64,000 nucleotides of DNA from assembly GCA_016714975.1 (NCBI GenBank), contig JADKBR010000021.1:62001-126000 (forward strand), given 5' to 3'. The notes under the pieces are model-generated. The model had not been told where the DNA came from, did not search any database, and saw only the letters and a list, made by a program, of their open reading frames with translations. The stretch is from Candidatus Dechloromonas phosphorivorans. Its GTDB lineage: Bacteria > Pseudomonadota > Gammaproteobacteria > Burkholderiales > Rhodocyclaceae. The position numbers and the translations under genes are program-made. Shown here piece by piece: positions 42,263 to 53,207 of the stretch (its first letter is position 1; each line of letters starts with the position of its first letter).

Positions 42263-45200
42263 CCGTGTGCCGTGAACGTATGTCTCTTCAGCCAGCCTAT
42301 CGCGTCATCGACAAAGGTAAAGGCGACAGGAATTACCAGCAGGCTGAGGAAGGTCGACGTGATCAAGCCGCCGATGACGACGATCGCCATCGGTGCGCGG
42401 AAACTCGGGTCGGCGCCGAGGCCGACCGCGATCGGCAGCATGCCGGCGCCCATTGCAACGGTGGTCATGATGATCGGCCGGGCACGCTTGCGGCAGGCGT
42501 CGAGCAGCGCATGCCAGCGATCGAGGCCGTGGTCGCGGCGGGCAAGGATGACGTAGTCGATGAGCAGGATCGAATTTTTGGTGGCGATGCCCATCAGCAT
42601 GATGAGGCCGATCATCGACGGCATCGAGACCGCCGTCCCGGTCACGAACAGCGCCAGGAATGCCCCGGGGACCGAGAGCACGAGGGCGGCGAGAATGGTC
42701 ACCGGCTGCATGAAGTCACGGAACAGCAGCACCAGCACGACGTAGATGCACAGCACGCCGGTCAGGATGGCGATGCCGAAGCTGTTGAAAAGATCGGCCA
42801 TCGCCTCGGCGTCGCCGACCGTCGTTTGCAGGATGCCGGGCGGCAGCTTGGCCAGGCTGGGCAGGGCCAAGACGCGCTCCTCCACTTCACCGAGTGGCTG
42901 CTGGTTCAGTTCGATCTCGAAATTGATGTTGCGCAGGCGGTCGTAGCGATTGATTTCGGCGGGACCACCGGCGAGAGCGAGGGTTGCCACGTTGCCGATC
43001 ATCACCGGACCGTTCTTGCCGGGGACGGTCAGGCGCTCCAGCAGCGACAAGTCCTGACGTGCGGCCGGGGGCAACTTGACGACAATGGGGATCTGGCGCT
43101 GACTCAGGTTGAGCTTGGCGATGTTCTGGTCGTAATCGCCGGCAGTGGCGATACGCAGCGTGTCGGCGATGCTCGCCGACGTCACGCCGAGGTCGGCCAT
43201 CCGTGGAAAATCGGGAAGGACGACGAGTTCCGGACGGACCAGGCTGGCCGTGGTGGTCACTGCTCCGATTCCCGGAATCGTTCGCAATTCGCGCTCGACG
43301 ACACGCGCATGCTCGGAGAGCAGGTCACCATTTTCGCTGGCGAGTACCAGGATGTATTTTTCCGCCGAGCCGCCGAAGCCGACCTTGACCTGGACCCCAG
43401 GCAGTACGGCCAGCGCCTCCCGCAACTGGCGCTCCACAGCCTGCTTCCTGACGCCTCCGCGTTCGCCGCGCGGCGTCATGTTGATGGTCAGTGTCGCTTT
43501 GCGGACTTCCGCCGCGCTGGTCGTGGCGAATGGATCACTGCCGGCAGCGCCGCCGCCAATTGCGGTGTAGACCATCCTTACATGGCTGTTTTTCTCAACG
43601 ATTCGGCGTGCATCTTCGGCAACGGAACGTGTCTCCTCCAAGGTGCTGCCGGGCGGCAGCGAGAGATAAACCTGGGTTTGTGAAAGGTCATCGGGCGGCA
43701 GGAAGCCCTTGGCAAGCAGCGGCACCAAGGCGAAGGATCCGAAGAAGAAGATCGCCGCAGCAGTCGTTGTCGCCAACCGGTGATTCAGACACCAGGCGGC
43801 CCAGCGCAGGTAGGCGGTCATCCAGGGAGCTTCGTGGTGCTCGCCTTGGGGGGGCTTCAGGATGTAGGCAGCCATCATCGGTGTCAGCATGCGGGCAACG
43901 ACCAGAGAGAAAAAGACGGCGATGGCCGCGGTCCACCCGAACTGGACGAAGAATTTGCCCGGCACGCCGCCCATGAAGGCGGTCGGCAGGAAGACGGCGA
44001 TCAGCGTGAAGGTGGTGGCAATCACCGCCAGGCCGATCTCGTCGGCCGCCTCCATCGCCGCCTGGTAGGGTGTCTTGCCCATACGCAGGTGGCGCATGAT
44101 GTTTTCGATTTCGACGATGGCGTCGTCCACCAGAATGCCGACGACCAGCGAGAGCGAGAGGAGGGTGACCACGTTGAGTGTGAAGCCCATCAGATAGGTC
44201 ACGGCAAAGGCCGGGATGATCGAAAGTGGCAGCGCCGTCGCCGAAACCAGGGTGGCGCGCCAGTCGCGGAGGAAGAGCCAGACGACGATGACGGCGAGAA
44301 TTGCGCCCTCGATCAGCAGCCACATCGAGCCCTCGAAATTCTCGAGCACCGGGTCGACGAAATTGAAAGCTTCAGTAATCGTGATGTCGGGATGATCGCC
44401 CTTGATCTTTTCAAGTCGCGCCCGCACGCCGTCGGCAACATCCACTTCGCCGGCGCCGCGGCTCCGCACGATCTCGAAACCGACCACCGGCTTGCCGTTG
44501 AGCAGGGCGGCGGAGCGCTGCTCGGCGACGGTGTCGGTGACCGTGGCCAACTGGTCGAGGCGAACCCGGCGGCCGTCGCCGAGCGCGATTTCCATCGCCC
44601 CAAGTTCCGCAGCGGACTTGACGGTGGCGATGGTGCGGACCGATTGTTCGGTGCCGCCAATGTCGGCTCGGCCTCCCGAGGCGTCCTGCTGAATCTGGCG
44701 CAGTTGACGGGAAATCTCGGCTGCCGTGGCGCGTAATGCCAGCAGACGGGCCGGGTCCAGTTCGATGCGGATCTCCCGGGTCACCCCGCCAACACGCGAC
44801 ACGGCCCCAACGCCGCGCACGCTGAGCATGCTCTTGCTCACCGTGTTGTCGACGAACCATGACAGTGCCTCGTCGTCCATCCGGCTGGAGGACACGGTAT
44901 AGGTCAGGATTGGCATGCCTGCGAGGTTGACCCGGCTGATGACCGGATCCTTCAGGTCGCCAGGGAGATCGGCGCGAATACGGGAAATGGCATCGCGCAC
45001 ATCGTCGACCGCCTCCTGCGTCGGCTTTTCGAGGCGGAACTCGACGTCGATGGTGACGATCCCATCCTGCACCCTGGTGTAGATGTGCTTGATGCCCTGC
45101 AACGTGGCGACTGAATTCTCGATCTTGCGCGCCACCTCGGTTTCCATCTGCGCTGGCGCGGCGCCGGGCAATGAGGCGGTCACCGTGACCATCGGCAGGT

Positions 45201-45321
45201 CGATGTCCATGAACTGCTGAACCTTCATGGCGCGGAAGGCCATGACGCCAAGCAGCGTCAGCATCACGAACAGCAGAATCGCGGGAGTCGGGTTGCGGAT
45301 CGACCATGCGGAGACGTTCAT
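42259..45321 (-). CDS. RND efflux transporter, inner-membrane permease (HAE1/AcrB-like)
   Basis: 1020 residues, full length. The N-terminus MNVSAWSIRNPTPAILLFVM leads into helix 1. The proton-relay aspartates are intact in helix 4 (LVVGILVDDAIVEIENI). Two halves, each with a large periplasmic loop, and a second helix set (SVPGAFLALFVTGTAVSMPS, IATKNSILLIDYVI) are clear. ATGA overlap with the adaptor gene shows coupling. It exports drugs, solvents or metals. No outer-membrane channel gene is adjacent, so a shared TolC-type channel is likely. Confidence 0.93.
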   Translation of the reverse strand: MNVSAWSIRNPTPAILLFVMLTLLGVMAFRAMKVQQFMDIDLPMVTVTASLPGAAPAQMETEVARKIENSVATLQGIKHIYTRVQDGIVTIDVEFRLEKPTQEAVDDVRDAISRIRADLPGDLKDPVISRVNLAGMPILTYTVSSSRMDDEALSWFVDNTVSKSMLSVRGVGAVSRVGGVTREIRIELDPARLLALRATAAEISRQLRQIQQDASGGRADIGGTEQSVRTIATVKSAAELGAMEIALGDGRRVRLDQLATVTDTVAEQRSAALLNGKPVVGFEIVRSRGAGEVDVADGVRARLEKIKGDHPDITITEAFNFVDPVLENFEGSMWLLIEGAILAVIVVWLFLRDWRATLVSATALPLSIIPAFAVTYLMGFTLNVVTLLSLSLVVGILVDDAIVEIENIMRHLRMGKTPYQAAMEAADEIGLAVIATTFTLIAVFLPTAFMGGVPGKFFVQFGWTAAIAVFFSLVVARMLTPMMAAYILKPPQGEHHEAPWMTAYLRWAAWCLNHRLATTTAAAIFFFGSFALVPLLAKGFLPPDDLSQTQVYLSLPPGSTLEETRSVAEDARRIVEKNSHVRMVYTAIGGGAAGSDPFATTSAAEVRKATLTINMTPRGERGGVRKQAVERQLREALAVLPGVQVKVGFGGSAEKYILVLASENGDLLSEHARVVERELRTIPGIGAVTTTASLVRPELVVLPDFPRMADLGVTSASIADTLRIATAGDYDQNIAKLNLSQRQIPIVVKLPPAARQDLSLLERLTVPGKNGPVMIGNVATLALAGGPAEINRYDRLRNINFEIELNQQPLGEVEERVLALPSLAKLPPGILQTTVGDAEAMADLFNSFGIAILTGVLCIYVVLVLLFRDFMQPVTILAALVLSVPGAFLALFVTGTAVSMPSMIGLIMLMGIATKNSILLIDYVILARRDHGLDRWHALLDACRKRARPIIMTTVAMGAGMLPIAVGLGADPSFRAPMAIVVIGGLITSTFLSLLVIPVAFTFVDDAIGWLKRHTFTAHG

Positions 45322-46421
45322 GGCTGGTTTTCGGCAGCCACGATACGAACCGTATCGCCATCGGCGAGGAAGCCGACCCCGCTGGCAACGACCTTGGCAG
45401 CAGGATCGAGTCCGCTGACTTCGATCCGCTGTTCGAGACGGCGACCCGTGCCGACCTTGGTCAGGGTCACCTGGGCCAGGTCACTGGCGCCCGGTTCAAT
45501 GCGGAAGACGTAGGCGAAACCCTCGCGCAACAGCACTGCCGACTGTGGCAACGTCAGCGCCGGGTGATATCCCAGATTGAACTCGCCGCGAGTAAACATG
45601 CCGGCACTGAGGATTGTGCCGGCATCTGGTTGCAAGTCGACATAGACCACGCCGTTGCGCGTCTGCGGATCGACCGTCGGCGCGACGGTGCGGACACCGC
45701 CTTTTACGACCACCCCATTGGGGCCTTGCAGGTAAGCTGGCTGCCCGGGCTCAAGGCGGCTCAGCTCAGCGGCAGTCACTTCGGCACGCCATTCGAGCCG
45801 ACCGTGGCGGATCAGGCGGAACAACTCCTGCCCGGACTGAGTCAGCGAACCGACGGTTGCATTGCGCGCCGAAATGATGCCGTCGTCGGGCGCCACGACA
45901 TTTGCCTTCGAGCGACGAAGCTCGGCCGATGCCCGTCGCGCCTTGGCGGCGTTCAGGCGGGCTTGCGCGGTGTCGGTGGCAGTTTGCGTCTGGATGCCCT
46001 GCTGCGCGCTGTAGAAGCCTTTCTCCCGAAGTTGCCGGGCGCGCTCATTGTTGGCCTGTGCCTCAGCCAGGGTAGCTGCGGCTTCGACAACCATAGCCCG
46101 GCTCTCGGCGAGTTCGCTGTCGACCGCGTCGCTGGCGATGCGTGCGAGCACGTCGCCCTTGGCGACCGTTTCGCCGACATTGGCGAGAACCTCGGTAATC
46201 CGGTAGTTGCTGATTTCCGGGCTGATGATGGCTTCCTGCCAGGCGGTCACGTTACCGCTGGCGGCGAGTGTCTGCGGCCAGGATAGTACCTGCGGTGTCA
46301 CCGCAGCGACCGTGAGCGCCGGCTTTGCAGCACCCTGGGTGGCCGGTGGAGCCTTGTCGCTGCAACCGGTCAGGGCGACTAGCGCCAGGGCAACGCAAAG
46401 TGCGCGAGGGTTGTTTTCCAT
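45318..46421 (-). CDS. RND efflux periplasmic adaptor (membrane fusion) lipoprotein
   Basis: 367 residues from the ATG at 46421. The N-terminus MENNPRALCVALALVALTGC is a lipoprotein signal with lipobox LTGC. The barrel-sandwich half-motif VLANVGETVAKGDVLARI, a coiled-coil hairpin (AATLAEAQANNERARQL, AQARLNAAKARRASAELRR), the second half-motif APDDGIISARNATVGSLTQ and the C-terminal barrel follow. It links the permease to an outer-membrane channel. It is first in the three-gene operon adaptor-permease-cupin. Confidence 0.92.
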   Translation of the reverse strand: MENNPRALCVALALVALTGCSDKAPPATQGAAKPALTVAAVTPQVLSWPQTLAASGNVTAWQEAIISPEISNYRITEVLANVGETVAKGDVLARIASDAVDSELAESRAMVVEAAATLAEAQANNERARQLREKGFYSAQQGIQTQTATDTAQARLNAAKARRASAELRRSKANVVAPDDGIISARNATVGSLTQSGQELFRLIRHGRLEWRAEVTAAELSRLEPGQPAYLQGPNGVVVKGGVRTVAPTVDPQTRNGVVYVDLQPDAGTILSAGMFTRGEFNLGYHPALTLPQSAVLLREGFAYVFRIEPGASDLAQVTLTKVGTGRRLEQRIEVSGLDPAAKVVASGVGFLADGDTVRIVAAENQP

Positions 46422-46498
46422 GTGTGATCTCTTTACGGTAAATTCCGCATTGAAAAAACCTGAATCATGCATCGGTTCCGGGTTCCTTTGCAAAGACG

Positions 46499-47603
46499 TC
46501 AGACGCCCTGTTTCAGGCTGGCTTCGATGAACGGATCGAGGTCGCCGTCGAGCACACCCTGCGTATTGCCGGTTTCGTGGTTGGTGCGCAGATCCTTGAT
46601 ACGCGACTGGTCAAGCACGTAGGAACGGATCTGGTGACCCCAGCCGATGTCGGATTTGGCGTCCTCCAGCTTCTGCTGTTCGGCCATCTGCTTGCGCAGT
46701 TCGAGTTCGTACAGGCGGGCGCGCAGCATCGACCAGGCTTCGTCGCGATTGCGGTGCTGAGAGCGGTCATTCTGGCACTGGACAACGATGCCACTCGGGG
46801 TGTGGGTCAGGCGCACGGCGGAATCGGTCTTGTTGATGTGCTGGCCGCCGGCGCCCGAGGCACGGTAGGTGTCGGTGCGCACGTCGGCCGGATTGATGTC
46901 GATTTCGATCGAATCGTCGACTTCCGGATAGACAACGACACTTGTAAAGGAAGTGTGGCGGCGGGCGTTGGAGTCAAAAGGCGACTTGCGAACCAGGCGG
47001 TGGATGCCGGTTTCGGTGCGTAGCGTGCCGTAGGCGTAGTCGCCGGTGAATTTGACCGTGGCGCCCTTGATGCCGGCGACGTCGCCTTCGGACTCTTCCA
47101 TGACGTCCACCGTGAAGCCCTTGCGCTCGCCATACTTGATGTACATGCGCAGCAGCATCGCCGCCCAGTCCTGTGCTTCGGTGCCGCCCGCGCCGGCCTG
47201 GATTTCCAGGAAGCAGGGGTTCGGATCCTGCGGGTTGTTGAACATGCGGCGGAACTCGAGGGTCGCGATCTTTTTCTCGACGGCTGCCGCATCGGCTTCG
47301 ACCGCGTGCAGCGTGTCGTCGTCGCCTTCTTCACGGCCCATTTCGAACAGCTCGCGGCCATCGTCGAGGCTACCCTGGACGGCCTCCAGGACGAGGACGA
47401 TGTCTTCCAGCGCTTTTTTCTCGCGGCCCAGGTCCTGAGCGCGCTGCGGATCGTCCCAGATTCTGGGATCCTCCAGTTCCTTGTCGAGCAGGGTCAGGCG
47501 TTCGCGCTTGTGATCGTAGTCAAAGATACCTCCGCAGCTCGGCGGCGCGCTGCGCCAGGTCGTCGAGCTTGTAGGAGATGCTGTTGAGTTGTTCGGCTTC
47601 CAT
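46499..47603 (-). CDS. prfB: Peptide chain release factor 2 (programmed +1 frameshift)
   Basis: The frame starts at the ATG at 47603 (MEAEQLNSISYKLDDLAQRA), meets an in-frame TGA at 47520-47522 after 27 codons, and continues in the +1 frame from DYDHKRERL to the stop at 46499, about 367 residues in all. The GGQ peptidyl-hydrolysis motif (SGAGGQHINKTDSAVRLTH) and the stop-codon-reading SPF motif (RKSPFDSNARRHTSF) are both intact. RF2 recognises UGA and UAA. The usual neighbour lysS is not in the window on this side. The recoding site is the autoregulatory switch of RF2 level. Confidence 0.96.
47519..47533 (-). promoter_or_regulatory. prfB recoding site (SD-like element plus CTT-TGA-C)
   Basis: On the minus strand GGAGG (47529-47533), three bases TAT, then CTT TGA C. 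This is the standard layout: the SD-like element 3 bases before CTT pushes the ribosome +1 when UGA is read slowly because RF2 is low. Confidence 0.95.
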
Positions 47604-47743
47604 GAGGCGGTTTCCGGTGGATTGCAATGGGCAGATTATAGCCGGGCGCGGTGCGGGTGGATTGACTGCGGCGCCCCCGGGCGGGGATACTTGGCGACGT
47701 GCCGCGAGGCGCGCCTCCTTCTTTTCCCGCCGGATTCGCTCAC

Positions 47744-49384
<1,641 letters not shown>

Positions 49385-49481
49385 GCGGCAGCCTTCAAGA
49401 ACCGGGCGTTGGCTAACGGCACGTGCCCAATCGGGGCAGGCTGGTCAGCCCGGCCTGCGCAACGAGCGGGTGGTGGCCCGG

Positions 49482-52175
49482 TCAGCCGGTCAGTGGCTTG
49501 ATCACACGCTTGACCGCGTGGTCTTCCGGGTGCGGGTGCGTGGTGAAGCCGAGGCTGGTCATCAGATTGAACATCTTGCCGTTGGCTGACAGCACATCTC
49601 CAACCACTGCCCGATAGCCCTTCTGGCGAGCGCAGTCGATCAGCGCGGTCATCAGCTTGCGGCCGACGCCGCATTTCTGCCAGTCATCGGCGACCGCCAG
49701 GGCGAACTCTACCGTCTCGCCGTCCGGATTGACCACGTAACGGGCGACGCCGATCTGGGTTTCCTTGCCTTCCGCGTCGGGTAGCGTGGCGACCAGGGCC
49801 ATTTCGCGGTCGTAATCGATCTGCGTGAAACGGACCAGCATGGTCGGCGTCAGTTCGCGCAGCGTGTCCATGAAGCGGTAGTAGCGCGACTCGTCGGACA
49901 TGCCCTTGACGAACGCCTGCTCCATTTCGGCATCTTCCGGCCGGATCGGGCGGATGGTGACGACATTGCCATCGTTCATCTGCCATTCCTGGATCAGATG
50001 GATAGGGTAGGGGTAGATCGCCATGTGTGCGTAGCGATCGCCGCTGGGTTCGGAGACGTGGTCGATGACGATGCGCGCATCGGCGACGATGGCGCCTTTC
50101 TCATCGACGATCAGCGGGTTGATGTCGAGTTCCATGATCCACGGCAGTTCGCAGACCATTTCCGAAACGCAGAGCAACACCTCGCGCAGCGCCTTCTGAT
50201 CGACCGGCGGCATGTTGTGGAAGTTACCGAGAATGACCGAGGCGCGAGTGGATTCGATGAGGTCCTTGGCCAGGAACTTGTTGAGCGGCGGCAACGCAAC
50301 CGAGCGATCGCTGAATATCTCGAAATCGAATCCCCCGGCACCGAAAGTGATTACTGGTCCGAAGATGGGGTCGCGGAAAACGCCGACCATCAACTCGCGA
50401 CCGTGTGGCCGCGCGACGAAGGTTTCAACTGAAACACCCCTGATTCTGGCCTGGGGATACCGCTTCTTGACTGTTTCGATGATGTCGTTGTAGGCATTGC
50501 GGACTGCCGGCGCGCTCATGATGTTGAGGCGTACGCCGCCGGCTTCGGTTTTGTGCGCGAGATCGGGCGAGTCGACCTTCATGGCGACCGGGAAGCCGAT
50601 CTGCTCGGCCAGCAACAGCGCCTCGGTGGCGGTATGGGCAACCATGGTCTGGACAACGGGCACGCGGAAGGCTCGCAAAATGGCTTTCGATTCCATTTCG
50701 GAGAGGACCTTGCGGCGCTCGGCGAGCAGCGCCTCGATCAGCATCTTGGCGCCTTCGGTTTCCGGGCGGTCATTCTGGCGGGTCGGCTCCGGCGTCTGCA
50801 GGAGCAGCTTCTGGTTCCGGTAGTACTTCGAAAGGTGGTAGAAGAGTTCGATGGCGGTTTCCGGCGTGCGGAACACCGGAATGTCGGCTTCCTCGAGCAG
50901 CCTCCGGGCGCTGGAAACCTGCTCCTCGCCCATCCAGCAGCAGATGACCGAACGGCTGGTTTCGTCGGAAATCTCGACGATGGCCTTGGCAACTTCCAGG
51001 GGCTGAGTCATCGCCTGCGGTGAGAGCATGATCAGCGTGCTGTCGACACCCGGATCGCCGCTTACCGTCATGATGGCCTCCCGGTAGCGCGCTGGCGTCG
51101 CATCCCCGCCAATATCGACCGGATTGCTGTGCGACCAGTTGGCGGGAAGCGCCTTGTTCAACGCCGCCATCGTCTCGGGCGCCAGCTGGGCCAGCGGGAT
51201 CTCAAGGTCACCGGCACGGTCGGCCGCCATGGCGCCCGGGCCGCCGCCGTTGGTAATGATCGCAAGGCGGTTGCCAGAAGGCCGGAACTTTGAGTCGAGC
51301 GCCTTGGCGGAATAGAAGAGCTGACCGATGTTGCGTACGCGGACGACGCCTGCGCGGCGCACGGCGGCATCGAATACCGTATCGGAAACCGCCGCCATTC
51401 CGGAGTGCGTGGACGCCGCCAATGAACCGGCTGCGTGGCGCCCGGCCTTGAGCAGGATGATCGGCTTGATGCGGGCCGCCGAGCGCAGCGCGCTCATGAA
51501 GCGGCGGGCGTTGCGGATGCCCTCGACGTACATCAGGATGTAATGTGTGCGACTGTCGTAGATGAGGTAGTCGAGGATCTCGCCGAACTCGACGTCGGCC
51601 GTCATGCCCAGCGAAATGACCGACGAGAAGCCGATCTGGTTGCTCTTGGCCCAGTCGAGCACTGCCGAACACATGGCGCCGGATTGCGAAACGAGGGCCA
51701 GGTGGCCACGATCGGCGGTTATGCTGGCAAAAGTCGCATTGAGGCCAATGTCCGGCCGGATGATGCCGAGGCAGTTGGGACCCAGAATGCGGACGTTGTA
51801 GGAACGCGCCAGCTCAAGGATCTTGCGCTCGAGGGCGGCGCCGGAGTAGCCCGATTCGGAAAAGCCCGAGGTGACGATAATGACGTTGCGCACCCCGCAG
51901 CGGCCACATTGCTCGATGATCTTCGGAATCGTCTGGGGCCGGGTGGCGATCACCGCCATATCGACGCGAGCGCCGATTTCTTCGATCGTGGCGTAGGTTT
52001 TCACGCCCTGAACACTTTCGTGCTTGGGATTGATGGCAAACAGCTGCCCCTTGAAGCCGGAATTCAGAATGTTCTTGAAGATGATGTTGCCAACTGCGTT
52101 TTCACGGTCGGAGGCACCAATCACGGCCACCGCGTCAGGTTCGAAAAGCGAGGTCAGGTAGTGATGTTCCAGCAT
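49482..52175 (-). CDS. Bifunctional ADP-forming acyl-CoA synthetase/GNAT acetyltransferase (Pat/PatZ-like)
   Basis: 897 residues from the ATG at 52175; AAGGA is 7 bases upstream. Domain order: CoA-binding Rossmann fold (about 10-130, DAVAVIGASDRENAVGN), succinyl-CoA-ligase-like domain (about 140-310) with SLAASTHSGMAA holding a possible catalytic His, ATP-grasp (about 480-700, GFPVAMKVDSPDLAHKTEAGG), and a C-terminal GNAT domain (about 725-895, VADDWQKCGVGRKLMTALID). Family members acetylate lysines of metabolic enzymes such as acetyl-CoA synthetase. It is downstream of osmC on the same strand. A palindrome overlaps its leader. Confidence 0.92.
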   Translation of the reverse strand: MLEHHYLTSLFEPDAVAVIGASDRENAVGNIIFKNILNSGFKGQLFAINPKHESVQGVKTYATIEEIGARVDMAVIATRPQTIPKIIEQCGRCGVRNVIIVTSGFSESGYSGAALERKILELARSYNVRILGPNCLGIIRPDIGLNATFASITADRGHLALVSQSGAMCSAVLDWAKSNQIGFSSVISLGMTADVEFGEILDYLIYDSRTHYILMYVEGIRNARRFMSALRSAARIKPIILLKAGRHAAGSLAASTHSGMAAVSDTVFDAAVRRAGVVRVRNIGQLFYSAKALDSKFRPSGNRLAIITNGGGPGAMAADRAGDLEIPLAQLAPETMAALNKALPANWSHSNPVDIGGDATPARYREAIMTVSGDPGVDSTLIMLSPQAMTQPLEVAKAIVEISDETSRSVICCWMGEEQVSSARRLLEEADIPVFRTPETAIELFYHLSKYYRNQKLLLQTPEPTRQNDRPETEGAKMLIEALLAERRKVLSEMESKAILRAFRVPVVQTMVAHTATEALLLAEQIGFPVAMKVDSPDLAHKTEAGGVRLNIMSAPAVRNAYNDIIETVKKRYPQARIRGVSVETFVARPHGRELMVGVFRDPIFGPVITFGAGGFDFEIFSDRSVALPPLNKFLAKDLIESTRASVILGNFHNMPPVDQKALREVLLCVSEMVCELPWIMELDINPLIVDEKGAIVADARIVIDHVSEPSGDRYAHMAIYPYPIHLIQEWQMNDGNVVTIRPIRPEDAEMEQAFVKGMSDESRYYRFMDTLRELTPTMLVRFTQIDYDREMALVATLPDAEGKETQIGVARYVVNPDGETVEFALAVADDWQKCGVGRKLMTALIDCARQKGYRAVVGDVLSANGKMFNLMTSLGFTTHPHPEDHAVKRVIKPLTG

Positions 52176-52189
52176 GACAGATTCCTTGC

Positions 52190-52206
52190 TGCACAATTAT
52201 GGTGCA
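52190..52206. promoter_or_regulatory. NtrC-like palindrome upstream of the Pat-like gene
   Basis: On the minus strand TGCACCATAATTGTGCA differs at one base from the NtrC consensus TGCACCAWWWTGGTGCA. A further TGCACAAT (52208-52215) repeats the half-site 18 bases away. It lies 15 bases before the ATG, so binding would more likely repress than activate; it also contains CATAAT, a possible -10 box. Confidence 0.4.
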
Positions 52207-52264
52207 ATGCACAATGATAGCATATCGGCAACTCCGCCTCCAGCGCTGGAGTGGGTGGCACCAC

Positions 52265-52669
52265 CTAATCCGCAAGCCGGGACTCGATCACCAGCGGTTG
52301 CGCGAGCGCGCGGTGCACCGGGCATTTGTTGGCGATTTCGAGCAGGCGCGCCCGCTGATCGCCGCTGAGATCGCCATCCAGCGTAATCTTGCGCAGGATC
52401 CGGTCGCGCTTGACGCCGTCGATGACTACCATGTCATGGCCGAGACTGACGCTGATCCGCGTCAGCGGAATACCCTTGCGCTCGGCATACATGCGCAGGG
52501 TCATCGACGTGCAGGCGCCGAGGCCGGCCATCACGAAATCGAGCGGCGCCGGCCCGGCATCCGCGCCGCCGACGCTGACCGGCTCGTCGGCCAGCAATCG
52601 GTGCTCGCCAGCGATGACTTCCTGCTGGTATCTTCCCTGACCGTTCTCCTGAACAATGATGCCCGCCAT
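52265..52669 (-). CDS. OsmC-family protein
   Basis: 134 residues. The two peroxidatic cysteines are in place: Cys53 in GLGACTSMTLRMYAERKG and Cys116 in NKCPVHRAL. The fold pattern, with the N-terminal strand region GRYQQEVIAGEHRLLADEP, matches the short OsmC/Ohr class of thiol peroxidases that reduce organic hydroperoxides. The ATG (52669-52667) shares CATG with a possible ATG of the divergent methyltransferase gene. Confidence 0.9.
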   Translation of the reverse strand: MAGIIVQENGQGRYQQEVIAGEHRLLADEPVSVGGADAGPAPLDFVMAGLGACTSMTLRMYAERKGIPLTRISVSLGHDMVVIDGVKRDRILRKITLDGDLSGDQRARLLEIANKCPVHRALAQPLVIESRLAD

Positions 52670-53207
52670 GACCGCCTCCCCGAATAAACATGCCGCAATG
52701 ATAGCCCCGTCGCCCTGGGTCGTCCGTCATCTGCCGCTCGTGGCCGCCGGCGGGCGCGTGCTCGACCTCGCCTGCGGCAACGGTCGCCATGCCCGTCTGT
52801 TCGCGACAGCGGGTTACGCGGTGCTTGCGGTCGACCGCGATTTCGCGGCAATTTCCGGGTTGCAGGGGATGCTGGGTATCACCGCGCTGCAATTCGATCT
52901 CGAAACCGGCGACTGGCCGCTGGCCGGCGAGCGCTTTGCCGGTGTCGTCGTCGCCAATTACCTGTGGCGGCCGCGTTTGCCGGATGTCTGCGCCTTGCTC
53001 GGCAATGGCGGGGTCCTGATCTACGAGACCTTCATGGTCGGCAACGAGGCCTATGGCAAGCCTTCCAGCCCGGAGTTCCTGCTGCGCCCCGGGGAGCTGC
53101 GTGCCGTCGCCGGGGCGGCCGGCCTGCGCGAGTTAGCCTTCGCCGAGGGCTATGTCGACAGCCCGAGGCCGGCGCTGCGTCAGGCGATCTGCGCCGTCCG
53201 CGAGTGA
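52668..53207 (+). CDS. Class I SAM-dependent methyltransferase (TehB-like)
   Basis: 179 residues from the ATG at 52668 (alternatives 52656 and 52698; no good ribosome site at any). SAM-binding motif I is GGRVLDLACGNGRHARLFA, followed by AVDRDFAAI (acidic loop) and ANYLWRPRLPDVCALLGNGG. The C-terminal half (LIYETFMVGNEAYGKPSSPE) is typical of small methyltransferases next to mnmH in Betaproteobacteria. The substrate is unknown. Its last 28 bases overlap the 3' end of mnmH on the other strand. Confidence 0.85.
   Translation: MTASPNKHAAMIAPSPWVVRHLPLVAAGGRVLDLACGNGRHARLFATAGYAVLAVDRDFAAISGLQGMLGITALQFDLETGDWPLAGERFAGVVVANYLWRPRLPDVCALLGNGGVLIYETFMVGNEAYGKPSSPEFLLRPGELRAVAGAAGLRELAFAEGYVDSPRPALRQAICAVRE

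Noticed and set aside
47520..47603. Short frame ending at TGA as a separate small gene
   Set aside because: It is the N-terminus of RF2 before the programmed +1 frameshift.
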